Positions 26,821 to 34,222 of a stretch of DNA of 34,222 nt are shown in pieces. The notes under the pieces were generated by a model that ran no database searches, was not told where the DNA came from, and saw only the letters and a program-made list of their open reading frames with translations. The DNA is from an uncultured Bacteroidales bacterium. GTDB lineage: Bacteria; Bacteroidota; Bacteroidia; Bacteroidales; ML635J-15. Location of the stretch: NCBI GenBank assembly GCA_937982115.1, contig CALJNE010000016.1, forward strand, positions 1 to 34,222. The letters run 5' to 3'. The translations under genes were made by a program, and so were the position numbers. Numbering within the stretch: the stretch's first letter is position 1; each line of letters starts with the position of its first letter.

Positions 26821-28548
26821 ATGGATGAAAAAGTATTAAAAAAGGCTGAAAATTGGCAGAGCAGCTTATTCGACGATGAAACAAAAAGTGAAGTTAAGAG
26901 AATGATGGAAAATAATCCACAGGAATTAATAGAATCTTTTTATCAAGATCTGGAATTTGGAACAGGAGGTTTGCGTGGAATAATGGGAGTGGGAACAAAC
27001 CGAATGAATAAATATACTGTTGGGATGGCTACGCAAGGTCTGTCAAATTATTTGTTGAAAAATTTTCCTAATCAACAAATAAAAGCTGTAATCTCTTATG
27101 ATTGCAGAAATAACAGTGAGTATTTTGCGAAAATCACGGCATCAGTATTTTCTGCAAATGGGATAAAAGTTTATTTATTCAAAGAATTAAGACCAACGCC
27201 GGAATTGTCATTTGCAATTCGATATTTAGGCTGTCATACAGGTGTTATGATTACCGCATCTCACAATCCAAAAGAATATAATGGATATAAAGTTTATTGG
27301 CAGGATGGCGGACAGGTAATCAATCCCCATGATAAAGCAATAATTGAGGAAGTTCGTAAAATATCCGATGTATCACAGGTTAGGTTTGACGAAAACTATA
27401 AAAATGTAGAATATATTCTTGAAGAAATTGATGAAGTTTATACCGACAGGATAAAAGAGATTTTACTTAATCCGGATGAAATCCAAAAAGCAAACCTTAA
27501 CATTGTATTTACTCCTATTCATGGCAGCACTGTGAACATTTTGCCTAAAGCCCTTGCAAAAGCAGGATTTAAAAATGTTCACATTGTTAAAGAACAAGCT
27601 GTTCCTGATGGTAATTTCACCACTGTAAAATCTCCAAATCCCGAAGAAATTTCAGCTCTTGAAATGGGAATAAATCTGGCTCGTGAATTAGATGCTGATA
27701 TTGTTATGGGAACTGATCCCGACGGAGACAGACTTGGAATTGTGATTAAACGAAAAAATGGCGACTATCTTGCATTAAATGGGAATCAAACTGCAAGCAT
27801 TCTAACCTGGTACCTACTTGAAGAATGGAAACGTCAAAATAAGTTGACCGGTAAGGAGTTTATTGTTAAAACTATTGTAACCACAGATTTATTGGCTGAA
27901 ATGGGCAAACATTATAATGTTAAGTATTTCGATGTTCTTACGGGGTTTAAATATATTGCCGATTTAATTGAAAAGAATTACGGTAAATTGAAATTTATTG
28001 GAGGCGGCGAAGAAAGTTATGGCTATCTTGCCGGTGATTTTGTAAGAGATAAAGATGCTGTTTTGTCATGTACTTTAATAGCAGAAATTGCTTCATGGGC
28101 AAAAAACAGAAATATGACTCTCGAGGATTTGCTTATTGATATTTATGTAAAGTTCGGATATTATCTCGAAGGTTTAAAATCTCTTACCAAAACCGGAATT
28201 AGCGGACTCCAGGAAATAAAACAGATGATGGAAAATTTCCGAAACAGCACACCGCAAACAATAAACGGTGTTGAAGTGCTTATGCTTCACGATTTCTTAA
28301 AATCAAAGTCGGTTGATATGATTAGTGATTTACGCTACGATATCAACCTTCCGAAATCTGATGTTTTACAATTCGACCTCAGCGACGGAACAAAAATTAC
28401 TGTGCGTCCGTCCGGAACTGAACCAAAAATTAAGTTTTATGTTTCTGTAAAAGATAAATTAATTTCTTCTGATGAGTATGAAAATAAAACAAAGGAATTA
28501 CAATCAAAAATTGAATCATACATAAATTGGATGGTAAATTATAAATAA
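26821..28548 (+). CDS. phosphoglucomutase/phosphomannomutase (alpha-D-phosphohexomutase family)
   Basis: Cytoplasmic enzyme interconverting hexose 1- and 6-phosphates; 575 residues, the size of the PGM2-like group rather than the ~450 of bacterial ManB/GlmM. The active-site serine loop is [13 protein letters not shown] with phospho-acceptor Ser147; the metal-binding loop is [10 protein letters not shown]; the sugar-binding loop is [10 protein letters not shown]; and the phosphate-binding loop is [12 protein letters not shown] at the C terminus. The open frame begins at a TTG at 26815, but ATG at 26821 is the natural start ([12 protein letters not shown]). Whether glucose- or mannose-phosphate (or deoxyribose/ribose phosphate) is the main substrate is not clear from sequence. 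Followed after 10 nt by the YjbQ-family gene, probably on one transcript. Confidence 0.93.
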   Translation: MDEKVLKKAENWQSSLFDDETKSEVKRMMENNPQELIESFYQDLEFGTGGLRGIMGVGTNRMNKYTVGMATQGLSNYLLKNFPNQQIKAVISYDCRNNSEYFAKITASVFSANGIKVYLFKELRPTPELSFAIRYLGCHTGVMITASHNPKEYNGYKVYWQDGGQVINPHDKAIIEEVRKISDVSQVRFDENYKNVEYILEEIDEVYTDRIKEILLNPDEIQKANLNIVFTPIHGSTVNILPKALAKAGFKNVHIVKEQAVPDGNFTTVKSPNPEEISALEMGINLARELDADIVMGTDPDGDRLGIVIKRKNGDYLALNGNQTASILTWYLLEEWKRQNKLTGKEFIVKTIVTTDLLAEMGKHYNVKYFDVLTGFKYIADLIEKNYGKLKFIGGGEESYGYLAGDFVRDKDAVLSCTLIAEIASWAKNRNMTLEDLLIDIYVKFGYYLEGLKSLTKTGISGLQEIKQMMENFRNSTPQTINGVEVLMLHDFLKSKSVDMISDLRYDINLPKSDVLQFDLSDGTKITVRPSGTEPKIKFYVSVKDKLISSDEYENKTKELQSKIESYINWMVNYK

Positions 28549-28558
28549 TTTAAATAAA

Positions 28559-28975
28559 ATGAAGTCGTACAGGAAAATATTATGGTTCGAGGTGCCTCAA
28601 CGCAGAAAATTAATTAACATTACACCACTGGTAAATCAGTGTCTTGAGGAAAGTGGCATACAAGAAGGACTTTGTTTGGTTAATGCTATGCATATTACGG
28701 CAAGTGTTTTTATAAATGACGACGAGCCCGGCTTACACCAGGATTTTGAAGAATGGTTAGAACATCTTGCACCGGAAAAACCTTACGACAGATATCGCCA
28801 TAATACTTATGAAGATAATGCCGATGCACATCTTAAAAGAACGATAATGGGACGTGAAGTTGTTGTTGCTGTAACCGAAGGTAAACTGGATTTTGGTCCC
28901 TGGGAACAAATTTTTTACGGTGAATTTGACGGTAAGCGTAGAAAAAAGGTTCTTGTAAAAATTATTGGTGAATAA
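28559..28975 (+). CDS. YjbQ/UPF0047 family protein
   Basis: Small cytoplasmic protein of 138 residues. Family signatures: [51 protein letters not shown] and the C-terminal [16 protein letters not shown]. The conserved histidines and the E-DNADAH motif are thought to bind a metal or anion. E. coli YjbQ has reported weak thiamine-phosphate synthase activity, but the physiological role is unsettled, so I do not assign a reaction. It starts with ATG 10 nt after the phosphohexomutase stop. Confidence 0.92.
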   Translation: MKSYRKILWFEVPQRRKLINITPLVNQCLEESGIQEGLCLVNAMHITASVFINDDEPGLHQDFEEWLEHLAPEKPYDRYRHNTYEDNADAHLKRTIMGREVVVAVTEGKLDFGPWEQIFYGEFDGKRRKKVLVKIIGE

Positions 28976-29011
28976 AATCTTTTATTTAATTATTATTTAA
29001 TACTTTTCGTG

Positions 29012-29695
29012 ATGAAATTGAAACATATTTATATTATTGCCATTATCTTAATCACTGTTTCTTGCAACAACAAAGGAAAGAAAGATGACATTGAAAAATA
29101 CAGCGACCTTGTAATCCCGGGTAATTACACAAAACTTACTGAAGTTTTAGGCGATTTGGATAATGATAAAGTTGATGAAAAAATTTTGGTATATAATACA
29201 GATGTAGAAGGTGATCTTGGATTAGAACGAATTATCTATATCTGTAAAGAAATTAACGGACAATGGAAACTGTGGAAAACAGCTAAAGGTCCTGTATTAC
29301 AATCTAAATCCGACGGACATTTCTCCGATTCCTTTGACGGAATTGTAATCGAAAACAATAAAATCTATATTTCACATACGGGAGGAATGACACTTAAATG
29401 GTACTACAATCACTGTTATAAACTGATTGATGATGAATTCAGACTGACAAAAGTAGTTGTTGATAAAGGTATTCCTTGCGAGTATTGGGAAACTTACATT
29501 TATGATTTAGTTTCTGCAAAAATTAATTATGAAAAAGTTCTTGATGATTGCGAAAACACATTGATAAACCAGAATAAACCATTGGCTAAAAAAGAAATCC
29601 ATTTGGAAAAACAGGAATTGCCTTTGATGTATGATTTCGTTCCCGGAGAAAATAATATCACTGTTGATTTAGATGATTTAACGGTTTATTATTGA
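29012..29695 (+). CDS. small lipoprotein of unknown function
   Basis: I do not recognise this family. The ATG at 29012 (preceded in frame by a GTG at 29009) gives 227 residues. A signal peptide ends with a good lipobox, ITVSC, followed by NNKGKKDD, so it should be a lipoprotein. After it, LGDLDNDKVDEKI has the D-x-D-x-D-xx-DE spacing of calcium-binding loops in FG-GAP/VCBS-like repeats, and the segment up to about residue 150 looks like one beta-rich propeller-type unit (W/Y-rich, SHTGGMTLKWYYNHCYKL). Two cysteines (CEYW and DDCEN regions) could form a disulfide. Its stop is 7 nt from that of the converging aroB. Confidence 0.8.
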   Translation: MKLKHIYIIAIILITVSCNNKGKKDDIEKYSDLVIPGNYTKLTEVLGDLDNDKVDEKILVYNTDVEGDLGLERIIYICKEINGQWKLWKTAKGPVLQSKSDGHFSDSFDGIVIENNKIYISHTGGMTLKWYYNHCYKLIDDEFRLTKVVVDKGIPCEYWETYIYDLVSAKINYEKVLDDCENTLINQNKPLAKKEIHLEKQELPLMYDFVPGENNITVDLDDLTVYY

Positions 29696-29702
29696 TTTTA
29701 AC

Positions 29703-30740
29703 TTATCTGTAGATTTCTGATTTTACGAAATCCCTTATTATTTCAAAATTCAAATCACAGATTGAGACGTTTCCTATTTCTTGAGGTAGAATAAATTTGA
29801 TGTTTTTTGATTGACTTTTTTTGTCTGTAAAAATTAGATTTTCAATATCAGGAATTTCAATCTTTTTATTTTCGAAGTTATAATTTTGTAACAAAGAAAA
29901 AATTTTGTTTGCATTGAAATCTGATATTTTGTTTAGAAACAATGAAAGCTCTGTAGCTCTGTAAATTCCTTGCACAACTGCAAGACCATGTTTTAAGTTA
30001 TTCCTGAGTTCGTAAATATGTCCGAAACTGTGACCAAGATTTAAAACATGTCTTATATCATTATCTAATGGGTCTTTGATTACAATATCCATTTTGATTT
30101 CGCAAGATTTTTTTATTGCATATTCAAGTGTTTGAAAATCGTAATTCAGAATTTTATCTTTATTGTTATCAACAAACTCAAAAAATTCATTATCGCCAAT
30201 AATGGCATATTTCATAAGTTCTCCGAGTCCGGAATAAAACTCTTCTTTATCTAAAGTTTTTAATAGTTGAGTGTCTATCAAGACAAACTCAGGTTGACGA
30301 ATGGTTCCAATATAATTTTTAAGATTCTTAAAGTTTACGCCGTTTTTGCCGCCAATTGCAGCATCTATTTGAGCCAAAAAACTTGTAGGAATTAGTCCGA
30401 ATTTGATACCTCTCCGATAAATTGAAGCTGCAAATCCTGTTATATCACAAACAACTCCTCCTCCAAAACCGATTATGTAAAAATCTTTGTCTAAATTTTT
30501 CTGTTCGAATACATTTAAAATTTGCAAAATAGTATTCAAATTTTTTGATTCTTCGCCAGCCTTAATGACAAAACAGTTCTCACATTTTTCAAAAAACTTG
30601 GGATAAAGTTTATACAGATTGGAATCAGATATTATAAATACTTTTTTACTTTCCGTTAAGTTTTCAAAAAAAGTGTATTCCAAACCAAAAATTAACTTAC
30701 AACTTTCTTGAAGGTCGAACCGGTAATTTTTTATTATCAT
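29703..30740 (-). CDS. aroB: 3-dehydroquinate synthase
   Basis: Second enzyme of the shikimate pathway: converts DAHP to 3-dehydroquinate using NAD and a divalent metal, in the cytoplasm. It has 345 residues against about 360 in E. coli. Markers: FGGGVVCDITGFAAS (NAD-binding), RRGIKFGLIPTSFLAQIDAAIGGKNGVNF, GLGELMKYAI with metal ligand Glu174, HVLNLGHSFGH with His237, and KHGLAVVQG with His251. The last motif is HGEAV in most homologues; here the Glu is Leu, while the metal ligand His is kept. The start lies 2 nt after the stop of the dipeptidase gene, so the two are co-transcribed. Confidence 0.94.
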   Translation of the reverse strand: MIIKNYRFDLQESCKLIFGLEYTFFENLTESKKVFIISDSNLYKLYPKFFEKCENCFVIKAGEESKNLNTILQILNVFEQKNLDKDFYIIGFGGGVVCDITGFAASIYRRGIKFGLIPTSFLAQIDAAIGGKNGVNFKNLKNYIGTIRQPEFVLIDTQLLKTLDKEEFYSGLGELMKYAIIGDNEFFEFVDNNKDKILNYDFQTLEYAIKKSCEIKMDIVIKDPLDNDIRHVLNLGHSFGHIYELRNNLKHGLAVVQGIYRATELSLFLNKISDFNANKIFSLLQNYNFENKKIEIPDIENLIFTDKKSQSKNIKFILPQEIGNVSICDLNFEIIRDFVKSEIYR

Positions 30741-30742
30741 AA

Positions 30743-31522
30743 TTATTCTATTATTATATTTTTTTCACTGAAAATCGTAAATTTTTGTTTTGCATCGTTC
30801 AAAGAAGTAGCATTATAGTGCCACCATTCAGTTTTAGAAACGTAAAATCCTGCACGACGCATAATGTTCAATAAAAGCATTCTGTTGTTGTACTGTTCGG
30901 GCGATAATTTACCAATTTTAAGGTAATAATCTGATTTGTCGGGGAAAGCTAATTCTCCGAAAAAATCAAATTTCGTTCCCATGTCTAATGGCTCTCCTTG
31001 TGGTTTTGCTATTGTAATATCAAGAGCCATTCCGTAATTGTGTATGGAACCTTTTTCTGGATTTGCAACATACCAATGTTTTTGTTTTTCAGGGACTTTT
31101 ACAGAATCCCACATAATTTGTTGTGCTTCTATACTTCGCACTGCATCATAAATAATAAAAGTGTAACCGGGCAAAGTATCCTGAAGGAATTTGTAAGCCG
31201 CTTTTAACTTTTTAAAACATTCCGGTTGAACAAAAGCATTTTTTAATTCACCATAAAAATTAAAACCTAAAAAATTATCTTCAGAAGAATATTTCAAATC
31301 AACAATAATTTCCGGAATAGAATCTTTAATATTTACCAAACCTATAGAATAAAGATATTGTTCCGTTTTATTAAATTTTTCGGGAATATTATCATCAATA
31401 ATAGTTGTATCTTTCGTAGTTTTGCTTTCATCATCTTGCTTTAGCTTATCATTAATATTGTTATGACAAGACAAAAGCAGTAATATGGTAAAAAAAACAA
31501 AGTGGTTTAATTTTATAATCAT
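30743..31522 (-). CDS. D-alanyl-D-alanine dipeptidase (VanX/DdpX-like, M15D), lipoprotein
   Basis: Zinc peptidase expected to cleave D-Ala-D-Ala from peptidoglycan turnover, 259 residues. The signal ends in LLLLSC (Cys19), so it is probably a lipoprotein anchored in the envelope. The catalytic set is complete: Arg129 in DAVRSIEAQ, SIHNYGMALD with zinc ligands His161 and Asp168, and EWWHYN with the catalytic Glu232 and ligand His235. The N-terminal DLKYSSEDNFLG is also a family motif. Cytoplasmic VanX serves vancomycin resistance, but with no vanH/vanA genes and an export signal the likely role is recycling or scavenging of cell-wall peptides. It is upstream of aroB, separated by 2 nt. The start is 51 nt from that of the divergent S9 peptidase. 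Confidence 0.92.
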   Translation of the reverse strand: MIIKLNHFVFFTILLLLSCHNNINDKLKQDDESKTTKDTTIIDDNIPEKFNKTEQYLYSIGLVNIKDSIPEIIVDLKYSSEDNFLGFNFYGELKNAFVQPECFKKLKAAYKFLQDTLPGYTFIIYDAVRSIEAQQIMWDSVKVPEKQKHWYVANPEKGSIHNYGMALDITIAKPQGEPLDMGTKFDFFGELAFPDKSDYYLKIGKLSPEQYNNRMLLLNIMRRAGFYVSKTEWWHYNATSLNDAKQKFTIFSEKNIIIE

Positions 31523-31529
31523 TATTCTT

Positions 31530-31537
31530 ATATTTGT
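31530..31537 (+). promoter_or_regulatory. possible promoter -7 box of the S9 peptidase gene
   Basis: TATATTTG matches TAnnTTTG, 36 nt before the ATG at 31574. A TTTA at 31507-31510, 19 nt upstream, could be a one-mismatch -33 element; it lies inside the 5' end of the divergent dipeptidase gene. Confidence 0.4.
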
Positions 31538-31573
31538 CAGGTTGTAAAATTAAAAATTTTAAAATTAAAAAAT

Positions 31574-33721
31574 ATGAGAACTTTACTTTTAATTGGTTTA
31601 ATCACTTTATTGAGTGTTTTTGGATTATACTCTCAGGAAAAAAAAGAATTAACAATTGAAGACGCCGTAGTAGGAGTATGGAGACAATATTATCCAAAAA
31701 CTATTAGAGGACTTGGGCTTAGACCAGACTCAAAAGAATTTTCAAAAATTGAAAATAATTCTTTGACAGCTGTAAGTTATGATTTAAAGAAAGAAAAGGT
31801 TTTGCTCACGCTTGACGAATTAAATGAGATTTTAAAATCAAAGAACATTGAAGAATTAAGATATTTTGCGACTTATGAATGGATAGATAACAATAAAATA
31901 AGAATATTTCCCGGGAATAATGTTATTGAAATAGACCTCAAAACAAAATCTGCTATGAGAGTCATTAAAGTTTCAGATGATGTAGAAAATGCTGATTTTT
32001 GTGCTGAAAATGGGATGATAGCCTATACAATAGGAAATAATCTTAATATTATCAATGATAAAGGTGAAGTTTTTCAAGTTAGTAACGAAAGAGACCAAAA
32101 TATTGTTTACGGTCAAACTGTATCAAGAAATGAATTTGGTATTTCCAAAGGGACTTTCTGGTCGCCAAAAGGTTCATATTTAGCTTTCTATAAAAAGGAT
32201 GAAAGTAATGTTACAGATTATCCTTTAGTTAATACTTCTACACGAATTGCTACACTTAAAAATATCAAATATCCCATGGCCGGAATGGAAAGTGAAATAA
32301 TTTCTGTGGGCGTTTATGACGTTAAAAACAAAAAAATAATTTTCCTTGAAACTGAAGGAGAGAAGTATCAATATCTAACAAATATTACATGGAGCCCCGA
32401 TGAAAAGTATATCTACATTGCTGTTTTAAACAGAGCTCAAAAATATATGAAATTTAACTGCTATAGAGTATCCGACGGTAAATTTGTAAAAACTTTATTT
32501 GAAGAAAAACATGAAAAATATGTAGAACCACTACATCCCGGAATATTTTTACCGAAAGATCCGAATAAATTTTTATGGCAGAGCAGGAGAGACGGCTATT
32601 CACATCTTTATTTGTATGACACCGATGGAAACTTAATTCGTCAAGTTACAAAAGGAAATTTCGAAGTACAGGAAGTTTATGGATTTACAGCAGATGGTAA
32701 GGATTTAATTATTCTATCAAATAAAGAAACTCCGATTGATTTTGATATTTACAGAGTTAATATCGAAACAGGAGCAATGTTAAGAATTACAAAACATGCT
32801 GGAAGTCATGGTGCAATAGTTTCAAAAGACGGCTCTGTTATAATTGACCAGTTTAGCAGCACTACAATTCCTAATCAAATTAATATTATTGATATTAAAG
32901 GTAAACTTATCAACACCTTATTGCTTGCCGAAAATCCATTAAAAGATTTTAATCTTGCTAAATTGGAAATAGGAACAATCAAAGCTGATGATGGAACTAC
33001 CGACTTGTATTATAGATTAATTACTCCTCCGGACTTAGATCCGTCAAAAAAATATCCTGCGATTGTTTATGTATATGGAGGTCCGCACGCCCAACTAATA
33101 ACAAACCGTTGGTTAGGCGGTGCAGCCGGATGGGATTATTACATGGCTCAGAAAGGTTATGTAGTTTTTACTCTCGATAACAGAGGTTCAGCTAACAGAG
33201 GACTTGAATTTGAAAATGTAATTTACGGGAATTGTGGAGATTATGAAATGAGGGACCAAATCGTCGGGATAGAATTTCTGAGAAATCTAGGATATGTTGA
33301 TATGGAAAGAATAGGAGTACATGGATGGAGTTACGGAGGTTTTATGACAATAAATCTCGTCTTAACATATCCGGATATTTTCAAAGTGGCAGTAGCGGGA
33401 GGTCCGGTAACAAATTGGGAGTATTATGAAGTTATGTACGGGGAAAGATATATGGGAAATCCCAACGAAAACATAGAGGGCTATAAAAAAAGTAACCTAC
33501 TCGAAAAAACAGGAAATTTGAAAGGAAGACTCTTAATCATTCATGGTGCTCAAGACCCTGTAGTTGTATGGCAACATAGTCTTGCATTCTTGCAAAAATC
33601 TATCGAAAACAAAGTCTTAGTTGATTATTTCGTTTATCCCGAACATGAACATAATGTGCGAGGACTCGATAGAGTACATCTAATGCGATTAGTAACTAGA
33701 TATTTTGAGGATAATCTTTAG
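31574..33721 (+). CDS. secreted S9 family peptidase, dipeptidyl-peptidase IV-like
   Basis: Exported serine exopeptidase of 715 residues that should release N-terminal dipeptides, usually X-Pro, from peptides. A signal peptide (MRTLLLIGLITLLSVFGLYSQ) precedes an eight-bladed beta-propeller region (about 30-470; FWSPKGSYLAFYKKDES, TWSPDEKYIYIAV) and a C-terminal alpha/beta-hydrolase. The catalytic triad is Ser586 in GWSYGG, Asp661 in GAQDPVV and His693 in EHEHNV. YVYGGPHAQ and DNRGSANRG are typical of the family. The N-terminus-binding glutamate pair of DPP-IV appears as NEFG, with only the second Glu kept; since this pair anchors the substrate amino group, specificity may differ. Bacteroidota often carry several such periplasmic peptidases for peptide nutrition. 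Confidence 0.93.
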   Translation: MRTLLLIGLITLLSVFGLYSQEKKELTIEDAVVGVWRQYYPKTIRGLGLRPDSKEFSKIENNSLTAVSYDLKKEKVLLTLDELNEILKSKNIEELRYFATYEWIDNNKIRIFPGNNVIEIDLKTKSAMRVIKVSDDVENADFCAENGMIAYTIGNNLNIINDKGEVFQVSNERDQNIVYGQTVSRNEFGISKGTFWSPKGSYLAFYKKDESNVTDYPLVNTSTRIATLKNIKYPMAGMESEIISVGVYDVKNKKIIFLETEGEKYQYLTNITWSPDEKYIYIAVLNRAQKYMKFNCYRVSDGKFVKTLFEEKHEKYVEPLHPGIFLPKDPNKFLWQSRRDGYSHLYLYDTDGNLIRQVTKGNFEVQEVYGFTADGKDLIILSNKETPIDFDIYRVNIETGAMLRITKHAGSHGAIVSKDGSVIIDQFSSTTIPNQINIIDIKGKLINTLLLAENPLKDFNLAKLEIGTIKADDGTTDLYYRLITPPDLDPSKKYPAIVYVYGGPHAQLITNRWLGGAAGWDYYMAQKGYVVFTLDNRGSANRGLEFENVIYGNCGDYEMRDQIVGIEFLRNLGYVDMERIGVHGWSYGGFMTINLVLTYPDIFKVAVAGGPVTNWEYYEVMYGERYMGNPNENIEGYKKSNLLEKTGNLKGRLLIIHGAQDPVVVWQHSLAFLQKSIENKVLVDYFVYPEHEHNVRGLDRVHLMRLVTRYFEDNL

Positions 33722-34127
33722 GCTTTAGGATTGACATATTATAGTTTAAAGATTAGGGCTGTTGATTTTTAATTGGAATGGTGACCCTAATTTCTAGAAA
33801 AAAATTTTACTGTGTTATAAAATAATGTGGAATATTTTTTTGCATTTGTAAAAGCATTGAAAATCACTGAAATACAATAAGAATAACTTATCTGGATTTT
33901 CTCACGAAATGAATTTAGCAAAGAGTTCGTTTAGAATTATGTACTTTTAAAAAAAATATGGAAAAATTTGGATTTAGTTATTAAGTATTATTAATAAACT
34001 TAAGGCTAATAGAATTTGGAGTAATGGTATTATTTGCGATTTGAATTAAGAAAAAAGTTTCATCAAAATACAATACTTTACTACAAAATATTGTGGAAAA
34101 ATTTTATTTTTGCAAAAAATCTTACTA
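33722..34127. other. 406-nt non-coding region
   Basis: No convincing open frame or tRNA. It holds an inverted repeat ATTAGGG (33752-33758) / CCCTAAT (33785-33791) with a 26-nt loop that could be a weak terminator after the S9 peptidase gene, a palindrome TTTCTAGAAA (33791-33800), and two related AT-rich blocks. Those at 33819-33844 and 34085-34114 share AAAATAnTGTGGAA and TTTTTTGCA or TTTTTGCA, with spacers differing in length. Confidence 0.6.
34105..34112 (+). promoter_or_regulatory. possible -7 box for the gene at the right edge
   Basis: TATTTTTG fits TAnnTTTG and lies 15 nt before the ATG at 34128, which would give a very short leader. The expected -33 TTTG is not at 19-21 nt. Confidence 0.35.
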
Positions 34128-34222
34128 ATGCCATCTGAACTTTACGATAAAAGGCTTGTTAATCTTTACACTTCCGTTTTGGAAGTTACAAATTGTCCTT
34201 ATTGTAACAGTCCAAAGTTTTA
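34128..34222 (+). CDS. partial protein, N terminus only (window edge)
   Basis: An open frame from ATG 34128 runs off the window (31 codons): MPSELYDKRLVNLYTSVLEV and then a CPYC pair. The two closely spaced cysteines could be a metal-binding site or the start of a radical-SAM or methyltransferase-type protein, but this is too short to identify. The -7-like box just upstream and the absence of a competing frame support it as a real gene start. Confidence 0.5.
   Translation, partial: MPSELYDKRLVNLYTSVLEVTNCPYCNSPKF

Noticed and set aside
30743..31522. VanX-like gene as part of a vancomycin resistance cluster
   Set aside because: No vanH, vanA or vanRS-like genes are adjacent, the protein carries an export signal, and its partner is aroB.
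33829..33843. Sigma-54 (-24/-12) promoter at the TGTGG...TTTGCA block
   Set aside because: The GG and GC are 11 nt apart rather than the required 10, and the second related block has 15, so the spacing does not fit.

Overview
The window looks like chromosomal DNA from a low-GC member of the Bacteroidota, probably a Bacteroidales- or Flavobacteriales-type organism. The evidence is consistent. Two proteins end in (and one contains) the YPNPF-type segment of type IX secretion (T9SS) cargo. There are two membrane hybrid histidine kinases with fused receiver domains, TlpA-like proteins with long N-terminal regions, the order dapB - lepB - lepB-like - wbqC, and a TTTG-N20-TACTTTTG promoter in front of a tRNA. 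TAA, TAG and TGA all serve as stops. I see no insertion sequence, prophage, CRISPR array or rRNA operon.

Layout. 1-5.0 kb: gyrB, then two tandem secreted thioredoxin-like paralogues on the minus strand. 5.1-11.3 kb (plus): a LytS-like hybrid histidine kinase overlapping an ABC ATPase and its permease, a PLP aminotransferase, tRNA-Thr(CGT) and a glycosyltransferase that starts 12 nt after the tRNA. 11.3-16.1 kb (minus): an exported protein with a C-terminal peptide deformylase domain, a strong terminator, and a 1059-residue T9SS surface protein built by internal duplication. 16.2-20.4 kb (plus): tRNA-Val(GAC) with promoter and terminator, then dapB, lepB, a catalytically degenerate lepB paralogue and a WbqC-family gene, packed tightly enough to be an operon. 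20.4-24.4 kb (minus): a GH57 glycosidase gene interrupted by an in-frame TGA inside a 63-nt insertion bounded by 28-nt direct repeats, then a serpin lipoprotein. 24.5-29.7 kb (plus): a second hybrid histidine kinase, a phosphohexomutase, a YjbQ-family gene and a small lipoprotein. 29.7-31.5 kb (minus): aroB and a VanX-like D-Ala-D-Ala dipeptidase. 31.6-33.7 kb (plus): a DPP-IV-like exopeptidase, then about 400 nt without a gene and the start of a gene cut by the window edge.

The core functions are DNA topology, lysine/peptidoglycan precursor synthesis, signal peptide cleavage, shikimate pathway and hexose phosphate interconversion. The accessory functions mostly act outside the cytoplasm: T9SS cargo, redox proteins, a protease inhibitor and two peptidases. 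The observations most worth following are the repeat-bounded stop codon separating the GH57 catalytic half from its secretion signal, the exported deformylase fusion, and the signal peptidase paralogue lacking both catalytic residues.
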